A program made the translations under genes and the position numbers. A DNA stretch of 31,357 bases from UBA2645 sp044360285 (GTDB taxonomy: Bacteria; Pseudomonadota; Alphaproteobacteria; Rickettsiales; UBA1997), in NCBI GenBank assembly GCA_044360285.1, contig JBIKKP010000016.1, positions 1 through 31,357 on the forward strand. The letters are read 5' to 3'. This document shows, in pieces, positions 1 through 7,893 of this stretch. A model generated the notes under the pieces. That model was not told the origin of the DNA, searched no databases, and saw only the letters and a program-made list of their open reading frames with translations. Each line of letters begins with the position of its first letter. Position 1 is the first letter of the stretch.

Positions 1-126
1 GGAGACAATGTTCGCCTATCTGTCGAACTAATCGCTCCTATCGCCATGGAAGAAGGCTTGCGCTTCGCAATTCGCGAAGGTGGAAGAACCGTGGGCGCTG
101 GGGTTGTTTCGAAAATTGTTAAATAA
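1..126 (+). CDS. tuf: Elongation factor Tu, C-terminal fragment
   Basis: The window begins inside this gene. The 41 residues present, ending RTVGAGVVSKIVK, match the last part of EF-Tu domain 3 (the beta-barrel that helps bind aminoacyl-tRNA), including the near-invariant RFAIREGGRTVGAGVV stretch. EF-Tu is the GTPase that delivers aminoacyl-tRNA to the ribosomal A site. The stop TAA is 6 bp before rpsJ, so the gene is probably co-transcribed with the S10 cluster, as in many alphaproteobacteria (fusA-tuf-rpsJ). The GTPase domain lies outside the window and cannot be checked. Confidence 0.97.
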   Translation, partial: GDNVRLSVELIAPIAMEEGLRFAIREGGRTVGAGVVSKIVK

Positions 127-132
127 TCACAA

Positions 133-456
133 ATGAAGAATAAGGAAAGCATCAAAATTACCCTTGAGTCATTTGATCACTTTGTTTTGAGCAAAGCGGT
201 GAATGAAATCATCCTTACGGTCAGAAGGACTGGCGCTGGAATTAAAGGTCCAATTCCGCTTCCAACTAAAATTGAGAAATTTTGCGTAATCAGAGGCCCT
301 CACGTCGATAAAGATTCGCGCGAGCAGTTTGAAATCAGATCATCAAAAAGATTGTTGATCATCTCTCCAACCGCTCAAACAGTTGACGCGTTGATGAAGC
401 TGAACCTTTCTGCTGGTGTTAACATCAAAATCGCAATTAACGGAGCAAAGAGCTAA
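133..456 (+). CDS. rpsJ: 30S ribosomal protein S10 (uS10)
   Basis: A 107-residue uS10, slightly longer than the common 102-103 residues because of a short N-terminal extension (MKNKES). It shows the family core: the early ITLESFDH strand, TGAGIKGPIPLPTK in the middle (about residues 36-49), and REQFEIRSSKRLLII. uS10 sits in the 30S head and also acts in NusB-dependent antitermination in well-studied bacteria. The ATG follows tuf by 6 bp with no clear Shine-Dalgarno sequence; the leader is A-rich. It is the first gene of the S10 cluster. Confidence 0.98.
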   Translation: MKNKESIKITLESFDHFVLSKAVNEIILTVRRTGAGIKGPIPLPTKIEKFCVIRGPHVDKDSREQFEIRSSKRLLIISPTAQTVDALMKLNLSAGVNIKIAINGAKS

Positions 457-457
457 G

Positions 458-1090
458 ATGTTAGAGTTACTAGGAAAAAAAATTGGCATGAGCCACGTTT
501 TCGATGAGTCTGGAGCTTTGGTTCCTTTGACCATGGTGCAGCTTTACGAAAACTGTGTTTTAGATTTGTCTGTAAATGCTGATAAAGAATTTGATAATCT
601 GCTTGTCGCTTTTGAAAAAGCTGATGCAAAAAAATTGTCAAAATCAGTTGCGGGAATTTTCGCTAAAAAATCTTTACCACTTCACAAAAAAATCCACGGC
701 TCACGCGTTGCAAAAAATTTGCAATTGAAAGCTGGTGATTCAATTGCCATTGATTCAGTGGTTGCTGAAGGTGACATGATTGATGTTGCTGGTATCACAA
801 TTGGTAAGGGTTTTGCTGGTGTAATGAAACGTTGGAATTTCCGTGGTTTGGAAGCTTCTCACGGTGTATCAGTTTCTCACCGCTCTCACGGCTCTACTGG
901 TCAAAGACAAGATCCAGGTAAAACTTTTAAAGGCAAAAAAATGGCCGGCCATATGGGTGTCGACAAAGTTACCGTAAAAAATCTAAAAGTTTTGGTTGTC
1001 GATAAGGAAAAATCAGTGGTCGCCTTGAAAGGCGCTGTTCCTGGCAATGCCGGCGCTGACGTCGTTTTAAAAATCGCTAAAAACTTCTAG
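458..1090 (+). CDS. rplC: 50S ribosomal protein L3 (uL3)
   Basis: A 210-residue uL3, an early assembly protein near the peptidyl transferase region. The signature GSTGQRQDPGKTFKGKKMAG (about residues 145-164) is present; Gln149 aligns with the glutamine methylated by PrmB in E. coli. The reading frame stays open upstream to 416, but that would overlap rpsJ by 41 bp. The ATG at 458 (MLELLGKKIGM) gives the normal family N-terminus and begins one base after the rpsJ stop. A GGAG at 442-445 is a distant possible ribosome binding site. Confidence 0.97.
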   Translation: MLELLGKKIGMSHVFDESGALVPLTMVQLYENCVLDLSVNADKEFDNLLVAFEKADAKKLSKSVAGIFAKKSLPLHKKIHGSRVAKNLQLKAGDSIAIDSVVAEGDMIDVAGITIGKGFAGVMKRWNFRGLEASHGVSVSHRSHGSTGQRQDPGKTFKGKKMAGHMGVDKVTVKNLKVLVVDKEKSVVALKGAVPGNAGADVVLKIAKNF

Positions 1091-1092
1091 TC

Positions 1093-1716
1093 ATGACCTC
1101 TATAACGATTAAAGATTTGGATTTTAGTAAAGGCCAACTTGCTTCTAAAAAATTTGAAGTGGCTTCTCTTGATATCGAGAGTGCTAAATCAGTTGCTTAC
1201 GTGGTTAGATGGCAACTTGCCAGCAGAAGAGCTGGATCTGCTAAAACCAAAACAATGGCTGAAATTTCTGGTACTACCGCAAAGCCATGGAAACAAAAAG
1301 GAACTGGTCGCGCCCGCCAAGGTAGCAGACGTTCAGTTCAATTTGTTGGCGGCAGAACTTGTCACGGTCCAATGCCAAGATCTTTCGACTTTTCTATGCC
1401 AAAGAAAATTGTGCAAAAAGCTTTGTCAGATGCTTTAAGGCTTCGTCTTCAAGAAAACAAAGTGGTGATTTTTTCTGACTTTGGATCGGAAGCAAAAACT
1501 TCTAAAATCGCTCAGGCCTTGGCTAAAAATAACATCCCAAGCGCATTAGTAATTCATGATGGTTCAAATGCGGCTTTGATAAAAGCAGCCAGAAATCTAA
1601 AAAACGTGAAAGCTTTAGACGCTAAAGCGGTAAATGTTTACGACATTTTGAGCTTCGACCATCTGATTGTCGACAGCAAAATCTTTGAAAATAAAATATT
1701 GGGGGCAATTGCCTAA
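1093..1716 (+). CDS. rplD: 50S ribosomal protein L4 (uL4)
   Basis: A 207-residue uL4 of normal length. The long extended loop reaching the exit tunnel is visible around residues 60-100 (KPWKQKGTGRARQGSRR, then GGRTCHGPMPRSF). In gammaproteobacteria uL4 also represses its own S10 operon; no such leader can be judged here because the operon start lies outside the window. It starts 2 bp after rplC and its TAA stop overlaps the ATG of rplW by one base, so translation is probably coupled. Confidence 0.98.
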   Translation: MTSITIKDLDFSKGQLASKKFEVASLDIESAKSVAYVVRWQLASRRAGSAKTKTMAEISGTTAKPWKQKGTGRARQGSRRSVQFVGGRTCHGPMPRSFDFSMPKKIVQKALSDALRLRLQENKVVIFSDFGSEAKTSKIAQALAKNNIPSALVIHDGSNAALIKAARNLKNVKALDAKAVNVYDILSFDHLIVDSKIFENKILGAIA

Positions 1717-2003
1717 TGACTGCTCTGGTTAATTACGACAAGATCAAAGGATTGGTTTATACCGAAAAATCAAACCAACAACTTGCTGATGGTAAATACC
1801 ATTTTCAGGTAGATTCTTCTTGCACTAAAAAAGAGATTGCATCTCTCATCAAGAAAACTTTTCAGGTAGAAGTTACAGCGGTTAACGTTGTCAATACCAA
1901 GTCAAAAACCAAGAGATTTAAAGGTATCGAAGGTACGAAAGGCGCTTTCAAAAAAGCCATCGTGACTTTAAAAAAGGGTCAAACAATTAACTTTAGTTCT
2001 TAG
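1716..2003 (+). CDS. rplW: 50S ribosomal protein L23 (uL23)
   Basis: A 95-residue uL23, within the usual 95-100. Early VYTEKSN and the basic loop TKSKTKRFKGIEGTKGAFKKA match the family. uL23 lies at the tunnel exit and is the docking site for trigger factor and SRP. The ATG shares one base with the rplD stop (TAATG). A GGGGG run about 10 bases upstream (inside rplD) could serve as a ribosome binding site. Confidence 0.97.
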   Translation: MTALVNYDKIKGLVYTEKSNQQLADGKYHFQVDSSCTKKEIASLIKKTFQVEVTAVNVVNTKSKTKRFKGIEGTKGAFKKAIVTLKKGQTINFSS

Positions 2004-2008
2004 TAAAA

Positions 2009-2842
2009 ATGGCACTTAAAAATTACAAAGCGATCACGCCATCATTAAGACAGCTTGTTACTATTGATAAAAGCGAGTTGTGGAAAGGCGCTCCGTTGAA
2101 AATCTTGACAACAAAAATCCAAGCGAGCGCTGGTCACAATAACATGGGACATATCACCGTTCGTCATAAGTCAGCTGGTCATAAAAAATCTTTCCGCGTC
2201 ATCGACTTCAAGCGTGATAAATTCGATATTGAAGCCAAAGTTGAGCGCGTTGAATACGATCCAAATCGCACAGCTTTTATCGCCTTGGTGAAATATTCTG
2301 ATGGAGTTTTCTCTTACATCCTTGCTCCGCATAAGCTTGCTGTTGGTGATAAAATTATGTCTTCTAAGAGCTTAATCGACGTTAAAGTTGGTAATGCTAT
2401 GCCTCTTTCGGTAATCCCAATTGGCGCAATAGTTCATAATATCGAATTAAAACCAGGGCGCGGCGGCGCGGTATCTAGATCTGCTGGAACATATGCACAG
2501 CTTGTTGGAAAAGATGGTGGTTATGCTTTAGTTAAAGTTCAGTCTGGCGAAATCAGGCTTTTCCAATTGGATTGCATGGCAACAATTGGATCGGTTTCAA
2601 ACCTAGACAACAAAAATGCCACAATCGGTAAAGCAGGAAGGTCAAGATGGCTTGGAATCAGGCCAACCGTACGTGGTGTTGCAATGAACCCAGTTGATCA
2701 CCCTCATGGTGGTGGTGAAGGTAAAACTTCTGGCGGCAGACATCCTGTATCGCCAACTGGCAAATCTGCTAAGGGTAAAATTACTAGAAAAAGAAATAAC
2801 CCAACTAACAGATACATCGTTAAATCAAGAAGAGTAAAATAA
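2009..2842 (+). CDS. rplB: 50S ribosomal protein L2 (uL2)
   Basis: A 277-residue uL2, typical length 273-280. The C-terminal signature MNPVDHPHGGGEGKTSGGRHP (about residues 225-245) contains the conserved histidine region linked to peptidyl transferase activity and subunit association, followed by the basic tail. The N-terminal OB fold and KOW-like domain are in order. The gene begins 5 bp after rplW with an A-rich leader and no Shine-Dalgarno sequence. Confidence 0.99.
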   Translation: MALKNYKAITPSLRQLVTIDKSELWKGAPLKILTTKIQASAGHNNMGHITVRHKSAGHKKSFRVIDFKRDKFDIEAKVERVEYDPNRTAFIALVKYSDGVFSYILAPHKLAVGDKIMSSKSLIDVKVGNAMPLSVIPIGAIVHNIELKPGRGGAVSRSAGTYAQLVGKDGGYALVKVQSGEIRLFQLDCMATIGSVSNLDNKNATIGKAGRSRWLGIRPTVRGVAMNPVDHPHGGGEGKTSGGRHPVSPTGKSAKGKITRKRNNPTNRYIVKSRRVK

Positions 2843-2845
2843 ACT

Positions 2846-3124
2846 ATGCCTAGATCAACCTGGAAGGTTCCATTCGTAGACGGTTACTTGCTTAAAAAAG
2901 CGGGTGATTATTTGAATTCATCAAAAAAACAGATGATCAAAACTTGGTCTAGAAGATCAACAATTCTACCGCAATTTGTTGGAATAAACTTTGCCGTTCA
3001 CAATGGTAAAAAATTTGTTTCCGTTTCAGTTACCGAAGCGATGGTAGGGCACAAATTCGGTGAATTTGCTCCAACCAGAACTTTCTACGGTCACGGTGGA
3101 GATAAAAAAGTTACAAAAAGTTAG
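2846..3124 (+). CDS. rpsS: 30S ribosomal protein S19 (uS19)
   Basis: A 92-residue uS19 of standard length. The hallmark segment is present: WSRRSTILPQFVG (about 34-46), VHNGKKFVSVSVTEAMVGHK, and GEFAPTRTFYGHGGDKK near the end. It binds the 30S head with uS13 and contacts A-site tRNA. It starts 3 bp after rplB and lies 6 bp before rplV, in the usual S10-operon order. Confidence 0.98.
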   Translation: MPRSTWKVPFVDGYLLKKAGDYLNSSKKQMIKTWSRRSTILPQFVGINFAVHNGKKFVSVSVTEAMVGHKFGEFAPTRTFYGHGGDKKVTKS

Positions 3125-3130
3125 GGAAAT

Positions 3131-3526
3131 ATGACTCAAAAACTAGCAGCAGCATCGCTGAAATCAGTGAAATCAAGTCCAATGAAGGTTATGAGAGTAA
3201 CCAAAAACATCACTGGTCGTTCGGTTTCAGAGGTTTTGAAGCTTTTGCAATTTTCGAATTTGAAATTGGCGCCAATCATTAGAGCAGTAGTTTATTCAGC
3301 TATGTCTAATGCTGAAAATAATCACAATATGGACGTAGATAATCTATATGTGAAAGAAGTTAACGTCGGTCGTGCTTTTGCATTGCGCAGATTTGCAGCC
3401 AGAGGTCGTGGCAAGTCTAGCAGCATTCTAAAAACTTTTAGCAATCTTGAAGTCATTTTGGCTGAAAAATCAAAAGATTCTGTCGAAAAAAAATCGACGA
3501 AGAAAAATCAAAAAGGAGGAATCTAA
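3131..3526 (+). CDS. rplV: 50S ribosomal protein L22 (uL22)
   Basis: A 131-residue uL22. Most are 110-128, so this copy has a slightly extended lysine-rich tail (KKSTKKNQKGG). The beta-hairpin that lines the exit tunnel falls around residues 80-105 (VNVGRAFALRRFAARGRGKSS), where macrolide resistance changes occur in other species. The ATG is preceded by AGGGA at 5-9 bases. The tail codons double as the strong ribosome binding site for rpsC. Confidence 0.97.
   Translation: MTQKLAAASLKSVKSSPMKVMRVTKNITGRSVSEVLKLLQFSNLKLAPIIRAVVYSAMSNAENNHNMDVDNLYVKEVNVGRAFALRRFAARGRGKSSSILKTFSNLEVILAEKSKDSVEKKSTKKNQKGGI
3513..3519 (+). promoter_or_regulatory. Strong Shine-Dalgarno site for rpsC
   Basis: AAGGAGG lies 7 bases before the GTG of rpsC and inside the last codons of rplV. 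It supports the GTG at 3527 as the true start. It is the most complete Shine-Dalgarno match I saw among the ribosomal genes here. Confidence 0.85.
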
Positions 3527-4171
3527 GTGGGTCAGAAGGTTAATCCAGTAGGTTTTAGATTACTTAACAACAAGAACTGGGAGTCAGTTTGGTTTGATCA
3601 CAAAAATTACGCCAAAAAGCTGATTAACGACGTTGTGATAAGGAATTTTATTAAGAAAAACTATTCACATTGCGGCATTGGTAGCGTAGTCATCGAGCGT
3701 CCGTCCGACAAAATTAATTTGATTATCAAAACCTCTAAGCCAGGAATTTTGATTGGTAAAAAAGGTTTGGATATCGAGAAAATTAACCAAGCAGTTGAAA
3801 AACTTGCTGGCTGCAAAGTTGACGTAAAAATTGTTGAGATTGACAAGCCAGATACAAGCTCCTCTTTAGTTGCGCAAAATATCGCTAGACAACTTGAGGG
3901 CCGCGCCGCTTTCAAAAAAGTGATGAAGAAATCAATGCAATCAGCAATGAAAGCTGGTGCTTTAGGTATCAAAGTTAGTGTTGCTGGAAGACTTGGCGGA
4001 GCTGAGATTGCTAGAACCGAGTGGTACAAAGAAGGATCGGTTCCTCTTCACACTTTGCGTTGCAACATCGACTATTCTACTGCAAGTGCTTATACCACTT
4101 ACGGCGTTATCGGTGTTAAGGTCTGGATCTATAAAGGCTTCGTTGAGAAGAAAAGACAATCTGGCGTTTAG
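3527..4171 (+). CDS. rpsC: 30S ribosomal protein S3 (uS3)
   Basis: A 214-residue uS3 that binds the 30S head at the mRNA entry channel and shares in its helicase activity. The start MGQKVNPVGFR is family-typical. The KH domain has GKKG at residues 77-80 (GILIGKKGLDIEKI), and the C-terminal domain has SVAGRLGGAEIARTEWYKEG. It begins at a GTG directly after the rplV stop, supported by an ideal ribosome binding site. Related proteins are often 210-235 residues, so the tail is on the short side but intact. Confidence 0.98.
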   Translation: MGQKVNPVGFRLLNNKNWESVWFDHKNYAKKLINDVVIRNFIKKNYSHCGIGSVVIERPSDKINLIIKTSKPGILIGKKGLDIEKINQAVEKLAGCKVDVKIVEIDKPDTSSSLVAQNIARQLEGRAAFKKVMKKSMQSAMKAGALGIKVSVAGRLGGAEIARTEWYKEGSVPLHTLRCNIDYSTASAYTTYGVIGVKVWIYKGFVEKKRQSGV

Positions 4172-4193
4172 TCAATAATATCGGGTTAATAAA

Positions 4194-4607
4194 ATGTTGG
4201 TACCAGCAAAGACAAAATATAGAAAAGCGCAGAAAGGGGGAAAAAAAATCCTCGGCGCCGCTTCTAATGGCAATAGCCTCAAGTTCGGCGAGTTCGGCTT
4301 GAAAGCTTTAGAGCCAGGTAAACTAAATTCTAAGCAGATCGAATCTGCTAGAAAAGTTATTACCAGATATATGAAACGTGCCGGAAAGTTGTGGATAATG
4401 GTTTTTCCACACACTCCGGTAACCAAAAAACCTGCTGAGGTAAGAATGGGAAGCGGTAAGGGTAACGTTGAGTACTACATCGCTAAAATTAAACCAGGAA
4501 GAGTTATCTTCGAAATTGACGGTATTGATAAAGAGTCAGCAGCTGTTTCTTTGCAAAAAGCTGCGGCCAAGTTGCCGTTCAAAACCAAAATTATTAATCA
4601 CGTTTAG
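4194..4607 (+). CDS. rplP: 50S ribosomal protein L16 (uL16)
   Basis: A 137-residue uL16 of normal length; it organises the A-site tRNA elbow region of the 50S. Conserved blocks are LVPAKTKYRKAQKG at the start, IWIMVFPH-type WIMVFPHTPVTKKPAEVRMG (about 67-87) and the RMGSGKG loop. It starts 22 bp after rpsC, the widest gap between S10-cluster genes here, with only a weak GGGTT upstream of the ATG. Confidence 0.98.
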   Translation: MLVPAKTKYRKAQKGGKKILGAASNGNSLKFGEFGLKALEPGKLNSKQIESARKVITRYMKRAGKLWIMVFPHTPVTKKPAEVRMGSGKGNVEYYIAKIKPGRVIFEIDGIDKESAAVSLQKAAAKLPFKTKIINHV

Positions 4608-4609
4608 CA

Positions 4610-4789
4610 ATGACTAAAGAAGACAAAAAATCAACTTTGGCTACAATTGCCATTTTGAAAAAAGAGTTGCTTATGATGAGGGTTAAAAGCTCATCTGGCG
4701 AAACAGTTTCTGCAAAGGACTATAAAGGAAAAAGAAAGGAAATTGCTCGACTTTTCACAAAAATTAACAACAAAAAAGCATCTGCTTAG
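4610..4789 (+). CDS. rpmC: 50S ribosomal protein L29 (uL29)
   Basis: A 59-residue reading frame between rplP and rpsQ, where uL29 always lies in this cluster. It reads MTKEDKKSTLATIAILKKEL and then MMRVKSSSGETVSAKDYKGKRKEIAR with a lysine-rich end. The two-helix pattern (ELLMMR in helix 1, RKEIARLFT in helix 2) fits uL29, a tunnel-exit protein next to uL23. The first helix is more divergent than usual (the common ELR..L..LK.EL pattern is weak). It starts 2 bp after rplP, and its TAG directly abuts the ATG of rpsQ. Confidence 0.93.
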   Translation: MTKEDKKSTLATIAILKKELLMMRVKSSSGETVSAKDYKGKRKEIARLFTKINNKKASA

Positions 4790-5005
4790 ATGAAAGTAAA
4801 AGTACTAAATATCATTGACGATAAAACTTTTAAGGCGGTTTCCACTTCCTATAAAAAGCACTATAAATACGAGAAATACGTGACCGTTCATAAAAAATAT
4901 CTGGTCGATTCTCAGGGCAAAAAGCTTTCTGTTGGAGAAGAGGTTGAGATTGTTCCATCTCGTCCACTCTCTAAGAGAAAGAGATGGGCTTTAAAAACCA
5001 ATTAG
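4790..5005 (+). CDS. rpsQ: 30S ribosomal protein S17 (uS17)
   Basis: A 71-residue uS17, an OB-fold primary 16S rRNA binder; usual length is 75-88, so this is a short copy. Recognisable are KHYKYEKYVTVHKKYLVDSQG (family: kHp.Y.K.v....ky.aHD), then VGEEVEIVPSRPLSKRKRW (about 48-66). It begins immediately after rpmC with no spacer and no Shine-Dalgarno sequence, implying translational coupling. Confidence 0.96.
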   Translation: MKVKVLNIIDDKTFKAVSTSYKKHYKYEKYVTVHKKYLVDSQGKKLSVGEEVEIVPSRPLSKRKRWALKTN

Positions 5006-5018
5006 GAGAAAAGCGCAA

Positions 5019-5387
5019 ATGATTCAAATGCAAACAAACCTGGTTGTAGCTGACAACTCTGGTGCAAAAACTGCTAGATGTATCAAGGTTTTAGGTGGGT
5101 CAGATCACATGATTACCGGGATCGGCGACATTATCGTCGTATCAATTACCAGCGTTATACCTGGCTCTAAAGTAAAAAAGGGCTCGGTTGCAAAAGCGGT
5201 TATTGTACGCACAAAAAGTAAAATCGTTAGACCGGATGGCAGTTTCATCAAATTTGATGACAATGCCGTGGTTCTAGTTGATAAAGATGGTGCACCAATA
5301 GCAACTCGTGTTTTTGGTCCTGTTTCTCGTGAAGTAAGACAGAAAAACTTTTTGAAAATCGCTTCACTAGCTTCGGAGGTTCTGTAA
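5019..5387 (+). CDS. rplN: 50S ribosomal protein L14 (uL14)
   Basis: A 122-residue uL14, exactly the standard length. Family blocks: VADNSGAKTARCIKVLGG (about 10-27), then KKGSVAKAVIVRTK, RPDGSFIKFDDNAVVL and the C-terminal GPVSREVRQKNFLKIASLA. It lies on the intersubunit face and is the RsfS binding site. An AGGAGA starting at the rpsQ stop, about 10 bases before the ATG, serves as ribosome binding site. Its stop overlaps the ATG of rplX by one base. Confidence 0.99.
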   Translation: MIQMQTNLVVADNSGAKTARCIKVLGGSDHMITGIGDIIVVSITSVIPGSKVKKGSVAKAVIVRTKSKIVRPDGSFIKFDDNAVVLVDKDGAPIATRVFGPVSREVRQKNFLKIASLASEVL

Positions 5388-5701
5388 TGAATAAGTTTAA
5401 AAAAGGCGATCAGGTTATTGTAATTTCGGGTTCAAGCAAAGGTAAAATTGGAAAAATTTTATCAGTTGCTGATGACAAAGTATTGGTTGAGGGCGTTGCT
5501 ATTGCAACCGTTCACAAAAAACCGACCCAATCCAATCCTGGTCAGATCACCAAAGTTGAAAAACCGGTTCATATTTCAAACGTTTCGCACGTTGAGAATG
5601 GCAAGGCTGTTAAAGTAAGGTTCCAACTTACTTCTGGCGAAGGAAAAACTTTCAAAAGAAAAGACAGAGTTTCAAAAAAATCCGGCAAAAAAATCGGATA
5701 A
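5387..5701 (+). CDS. rplX: 50S ribosomal protein L24 (uL24)
   Basis: A 104-residue uL24 assembly initiator. The KOW motif is at the N-terminus (FKKGDQVIVISGSSKGKIGK, about residues 4-23), followed by VEGVAIATVHKKPTQSNPGQ and KPVHISNVSHV. The one-base overlap with rplN (TAATG) and GGAGGT 7 bases upstream point to coupled translation. The C-terminal part carries the basic KTFKRKDRVSKKSGKK stretch. Confidence 0.98.
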   Translation: MNKFKKGDQVIVISGSSKGKIGKILSVADDKVLVEGVAIATVHKKPTQSNPGQITKVEKPVHISNVSHVENGKAVKVRFQLTSGEGKTFKRKDRVSKKSGKKIG

Positions 5702-5713
5702 AATTTAATAAAA

Positions 5714-6250
5714 ATGCAAACCTTAACTGAAAAGCTATACAAAGACTCGATTTCTGATTTAAAGAAAGAGTTTTCTTACAAAAATGAACTAGCTATTCCA
5801 AGACTTAAAATGGTTAGTGTTAACGTTGGAATAAAAGCAGCGGACAGTGACAATAAGTTTTTGGCTTATCTTGCAGCGCAAGTTTCTAATCTTGCCGGTC
5901 AGAAAGCTGTTCTAACCAAGTCTCGTAAAGCAATTTCGACTTTTAAACTTCGCAAGGATTTACCAATTGGCTGTAAAGTCACTTTGCGCGGCAAAAAAAT
6001 GTATGAGTTTCTGGATAGATTGGTAAATATCGCCATTCCTAGAATTAGAGACTTCCGCGGTCTTTCTGCGAAAGGTTTTAACCAAAGTAATCACTATAGC
6101 TTTGGTATCAAAGAACATAGCGTGTTTCTTGAGGTTGACCTAGATAATATCCCAAAAGTTTTTGGCTTAAATATCACTATTGCAACTACCGCTAAAGACA
6201 AAAAAGAAGCCTTATATTTGTTAAAAAAACTAAACTTTCCAATTAAGTAA
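5714..6250 (+). CDS. rplE: 50S ribosomal protein L5 (uL5)
   Basis: A 178-residue uL5 of standard length; it binds 5S rRNA and contacts P-site tRNA. Typical blocks are IPRLKMVSVNVGI (about 28-40), LTKSRKAISTFKLRKDLPIGCKVTLRG split around residues 67-93, and FRGLSAKGFNQSNHYSFGIKEH (about 113-134). The leader is A-rich, without Shine-Dalgarno pairing. rpsN follows after 1 bp. Confidence 0.98.
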   Translation: MQTLTEKLYKDSISDLKKEFSYKNELAIPRLKMVSVNVGIKAADSDNKFLAYLAAQVSNLAGQKAVLTKSRKAISTFKLRKDLPIGCKVTLRGKKMYEFLDRLVNIAIPRIRDFRGLSAKGFNQSNHYSFGIKEHSVFLEVDLDNIPKVFGLNITIATTAKDKKEALYLLKKLNFPIK

Positions 6251-6251
6251 A

Positions 6252-6557
6252 ATGGCAAAAAAATCACTCACTCTTAGGAACGAAAAAAGGCAAAAACTGT
6301 CTCAGTTGCATAAAGAAAAAAGGCAGAAGCTAATTGCTACTCTTAAGAACGCAGAAAGCTCATTCGAAGACAGGCTAGAAGCTCAAATCAAACTTTCTCA
6401 AATGCCTCGCGATGGTTCTCGCAGCAGACAAAGAAACAGATGCGGCCTTACTGGTCGTCCAAGAGGAAATCTTCGGAAATTTGGTTTGTCTCGTATCGCA
6501 GTGAGGGAGTTGGCTTCTTGGGGCCAAATTCCAGGTCTTATTAAGTCTAGCTGGTAA
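6252..6557 (+). CDS. rpsN: 30S ribosomal protein S14 (uS14), zinc-free form
   Basis: A 101-residue uS14 of the long, zinc-independent class: it lacks the paired CxxC motifs of the 61-residue form. The C-terminal half is highly conserved: RNRCGLTGRPRGNLRKFGLS (about 72-91) and then RIAVRELASWGQIPGL. It assembles in the 30S head with uS3 and uS10. The 1-bp gap to rplE suggests coupling. Confidence 0.98.
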   Translation: MAKKSLTLRNEKRQKLSQLHKEKRQKLIATLKNAESSFEDRLEAQIKLSQMPRDGSRSRQRNRCGLTGRPRGNLRKFGLSRIAVRELASWGQIPGLIKSSW

Positions 6558-6573
6558 TTAATTTTTATTGAAC

Positions 6574-6972
6574 ATGTCATCTTCTAATCACCCAGTTTCT
6601 GATTTAGTAGCCAGAATAAAAAACGGCTACTTGGCTCGAAAAACAACAATCTCTTCTCCGGCTTCTAAGTTGCGCGATTCTATTTTGCGCATTCTTAAAG
6701 ATGAGGGCTATATCGCAAGTTATAGCAAGTCCCAAGAAGGTCCGGCCGCTACATTCAACATTAATTTGAAATATCACTATTCTGATCCAGTTGTAAGCGA
6801 TATTCATATCGTTTCAAAACCAGGAAGAAGAATTTATTGCCGCGCTGATGAAATTCCGTCAGTGAAAAATGGCTTGGGCGTCACTGTCATTTCAACTTCT
6901 CAAGGTGTTTTGGCTGATCACGAAGCAAGAAACAAATCGCTTGGCGGAGAAATTCTACTCAAAATTTTCTAA
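6574..6972 (+). CDS. rpsH: 30S ribosomal protein S8 (uS8)
   Basis: A 132-residue uS8, the central primary 16S rRNA binder that also represses the spc operon in E. coli. The start HPVSDLVARIKNGYLA matches the family ..DpiadmLtRIrNa pattern, and the end carries ISTSQGVLADHEARNKSLGGEILLKIF (split near residue 110). A TTG two codons upstream (6568) would also be in frame, but the ATG at 6574 gives the expected N-terminus. No Shine-Dalgarno sequence is evident. Confidence 0.97.
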   Translation: MSSSNHPVSDLVARIKNGYLARKTTISSPASKLRDSILRILKDEGYIASYSKSQEGPAATFNINLKYHYSDPVVSDIHIVSKPGRRIYCRADEIPSVKNGLGVTVISTSQGVLADHEARNKSLGGEILLKIF

Positions 6973-6984
6973 TTTTTTAAAACA

Positions 6985-7521
6985 ATGTCTCGCGTAGGAA
7001 AGTTACCGGTAAATATCCCAGACAATATCAAAGTTTCGTTAGATAATAACGTCATAACTTTTGATTCTGGAAAGGTTAAAAAGACTTACCAGCTAAGCGC
7101 TGGTGTCGCTGCTGAAATTGCTGATAAGCAGATAAAGCTTAGCGCGAAAGATGGTTCAATTCCAAAAATTTCTATGTTTGTTGGAATGGATCGCAGCAAT
7201 GTCAAAAACATTGTTCTTGGCTTGCAAACTCCATATAAAATAACTCTAGAAGTGAACGGAGTTGGTTATAAAGCATCTGTTGATAAGGGTGTTCTTGCTC
7301 TAACCTTGGGTTATAGTCATGAAGTTTATTACAGCTTGCCAAAAGGTATCGTTGCAGCTTTTGAAAAACCTAATCTAGTCATCATTTCTGGCGAAGATAA
7401 AGTTTTGGTTGGCCAGGTTGCTGCCGAAATTATTTCATTCAGAAAGCCTGAGCCATATAAAGGCAAAGGTGTAAAAATCGCTGGAAAGCAAATTTTAAGA
7501 AAAGAGGGTAAGAAAAAATAA
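6985..7521 (+). CDS. rplF: 50S ribosomal protein L6 (uL6)
   Basis: A 178-residue uL6 with the duplicated fold typical of the family, near the sarcin-ricin loop and GTPase centre. It starts MSRVGKLPVNIPDNIKV and ends with the conserved FRKPEPYKGKGVKI (about 152-165), then a lysine-rich tail. YKASVDKGVLALTLGYSHEV in the second domain is also typical. It starts 12 bp after rpsH and ends 1 bp before rplR. Confidence 0.98.
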   Translation: MSRVGKLPVNIPDNIKVSLDNNVITFDSGKVKKTYQLSAGVAAEIADKQIKLSAKDGSIPKISMFVGMDRSNVKNIVLGLQTPYKITLEVNGVGYKASVDKGVLALTLGYSHEVYYSLPKGIVAAFEKPNLVIISGEDKVLVGQVAAEIISFRKPEPYKGKGVKIAGKQILRKEGKKK

Positions 7522-7522
7522 T

Positions 7523-7867
7523 ATGCTTACTAACTACGAAAGAAGAAAACACAGAGTCAGAAATTCCATTGTTAAAAATAACAAGGAAGGACGCCCAAGA
7601 ATTGTCGTCACTAGGTCGAACAAAAATATCTACGCCCAGCTTATTAATAGCGAAGGTAAAGTTCTTGGCGCCTTTTCAACCTTGAGTTTTGAGGAAGATA
7701 AAAAAGTTAGCGGTATCGAAAAAGCTAAGCTAGTTGGTAAGGAATTCGCTAAAATATGCGTTAAATCTGGTATTACCAAAGTCGTTTTTGACAAAGGTGC
7801 TTACATATACAATGGCCGCGTAAAAGCACTTGCCGATGCTTGCAGAGAAGCCGGACTGCAATTCTAA
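7523..7867 (+). CDS. rplR: 50S ribosomal protein L18 (uL18)
   Basis: A 114-residue uL18, the 5S rRNA-binding protein of the central protuberance. RRKHRVRNSIVKNN near the start, then RPRIVVTRSNKNIYAQLI (about 25-42) and the C-terminal VVFDKGAYIYNGRVKALADA are family-defining. It begins 1 bp after rplF, so coupling is likely. The 26-bp gap to rpsE is the widest inside the spc part. Confidence 0.98.
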   Translation: MLTNYERRKHRVRNSIVKNNKEGRPRIVVTRSNKNIYAQLINSEGKVLGAFSTLSFEEDKKVSGIEKAKLVGKEFAKICVKSGITKVVFDKGAYIYNGRVKALADACREAGLQF

Positions 7868-7893
7868 AAATCTAACAAAAACTCAAATCAGAG

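Noticed and set aside
416..457. Upstream extension of rplC
   Set aside because: It would overlap rpsJ by 41 bp; the ATG at 458 gives the normal uL3 N-terminus.
3661..4029. Minus-strand 122-codon open frame inside rpsC
   Set aside because: It is antisense to conserved uS3 and has no independent support.
6568..6573. TTG start two codons before rpsH
   Set aside because: The ATG at 6574 gives the usual uS8 start; no ribosome binding site favours the TTG.
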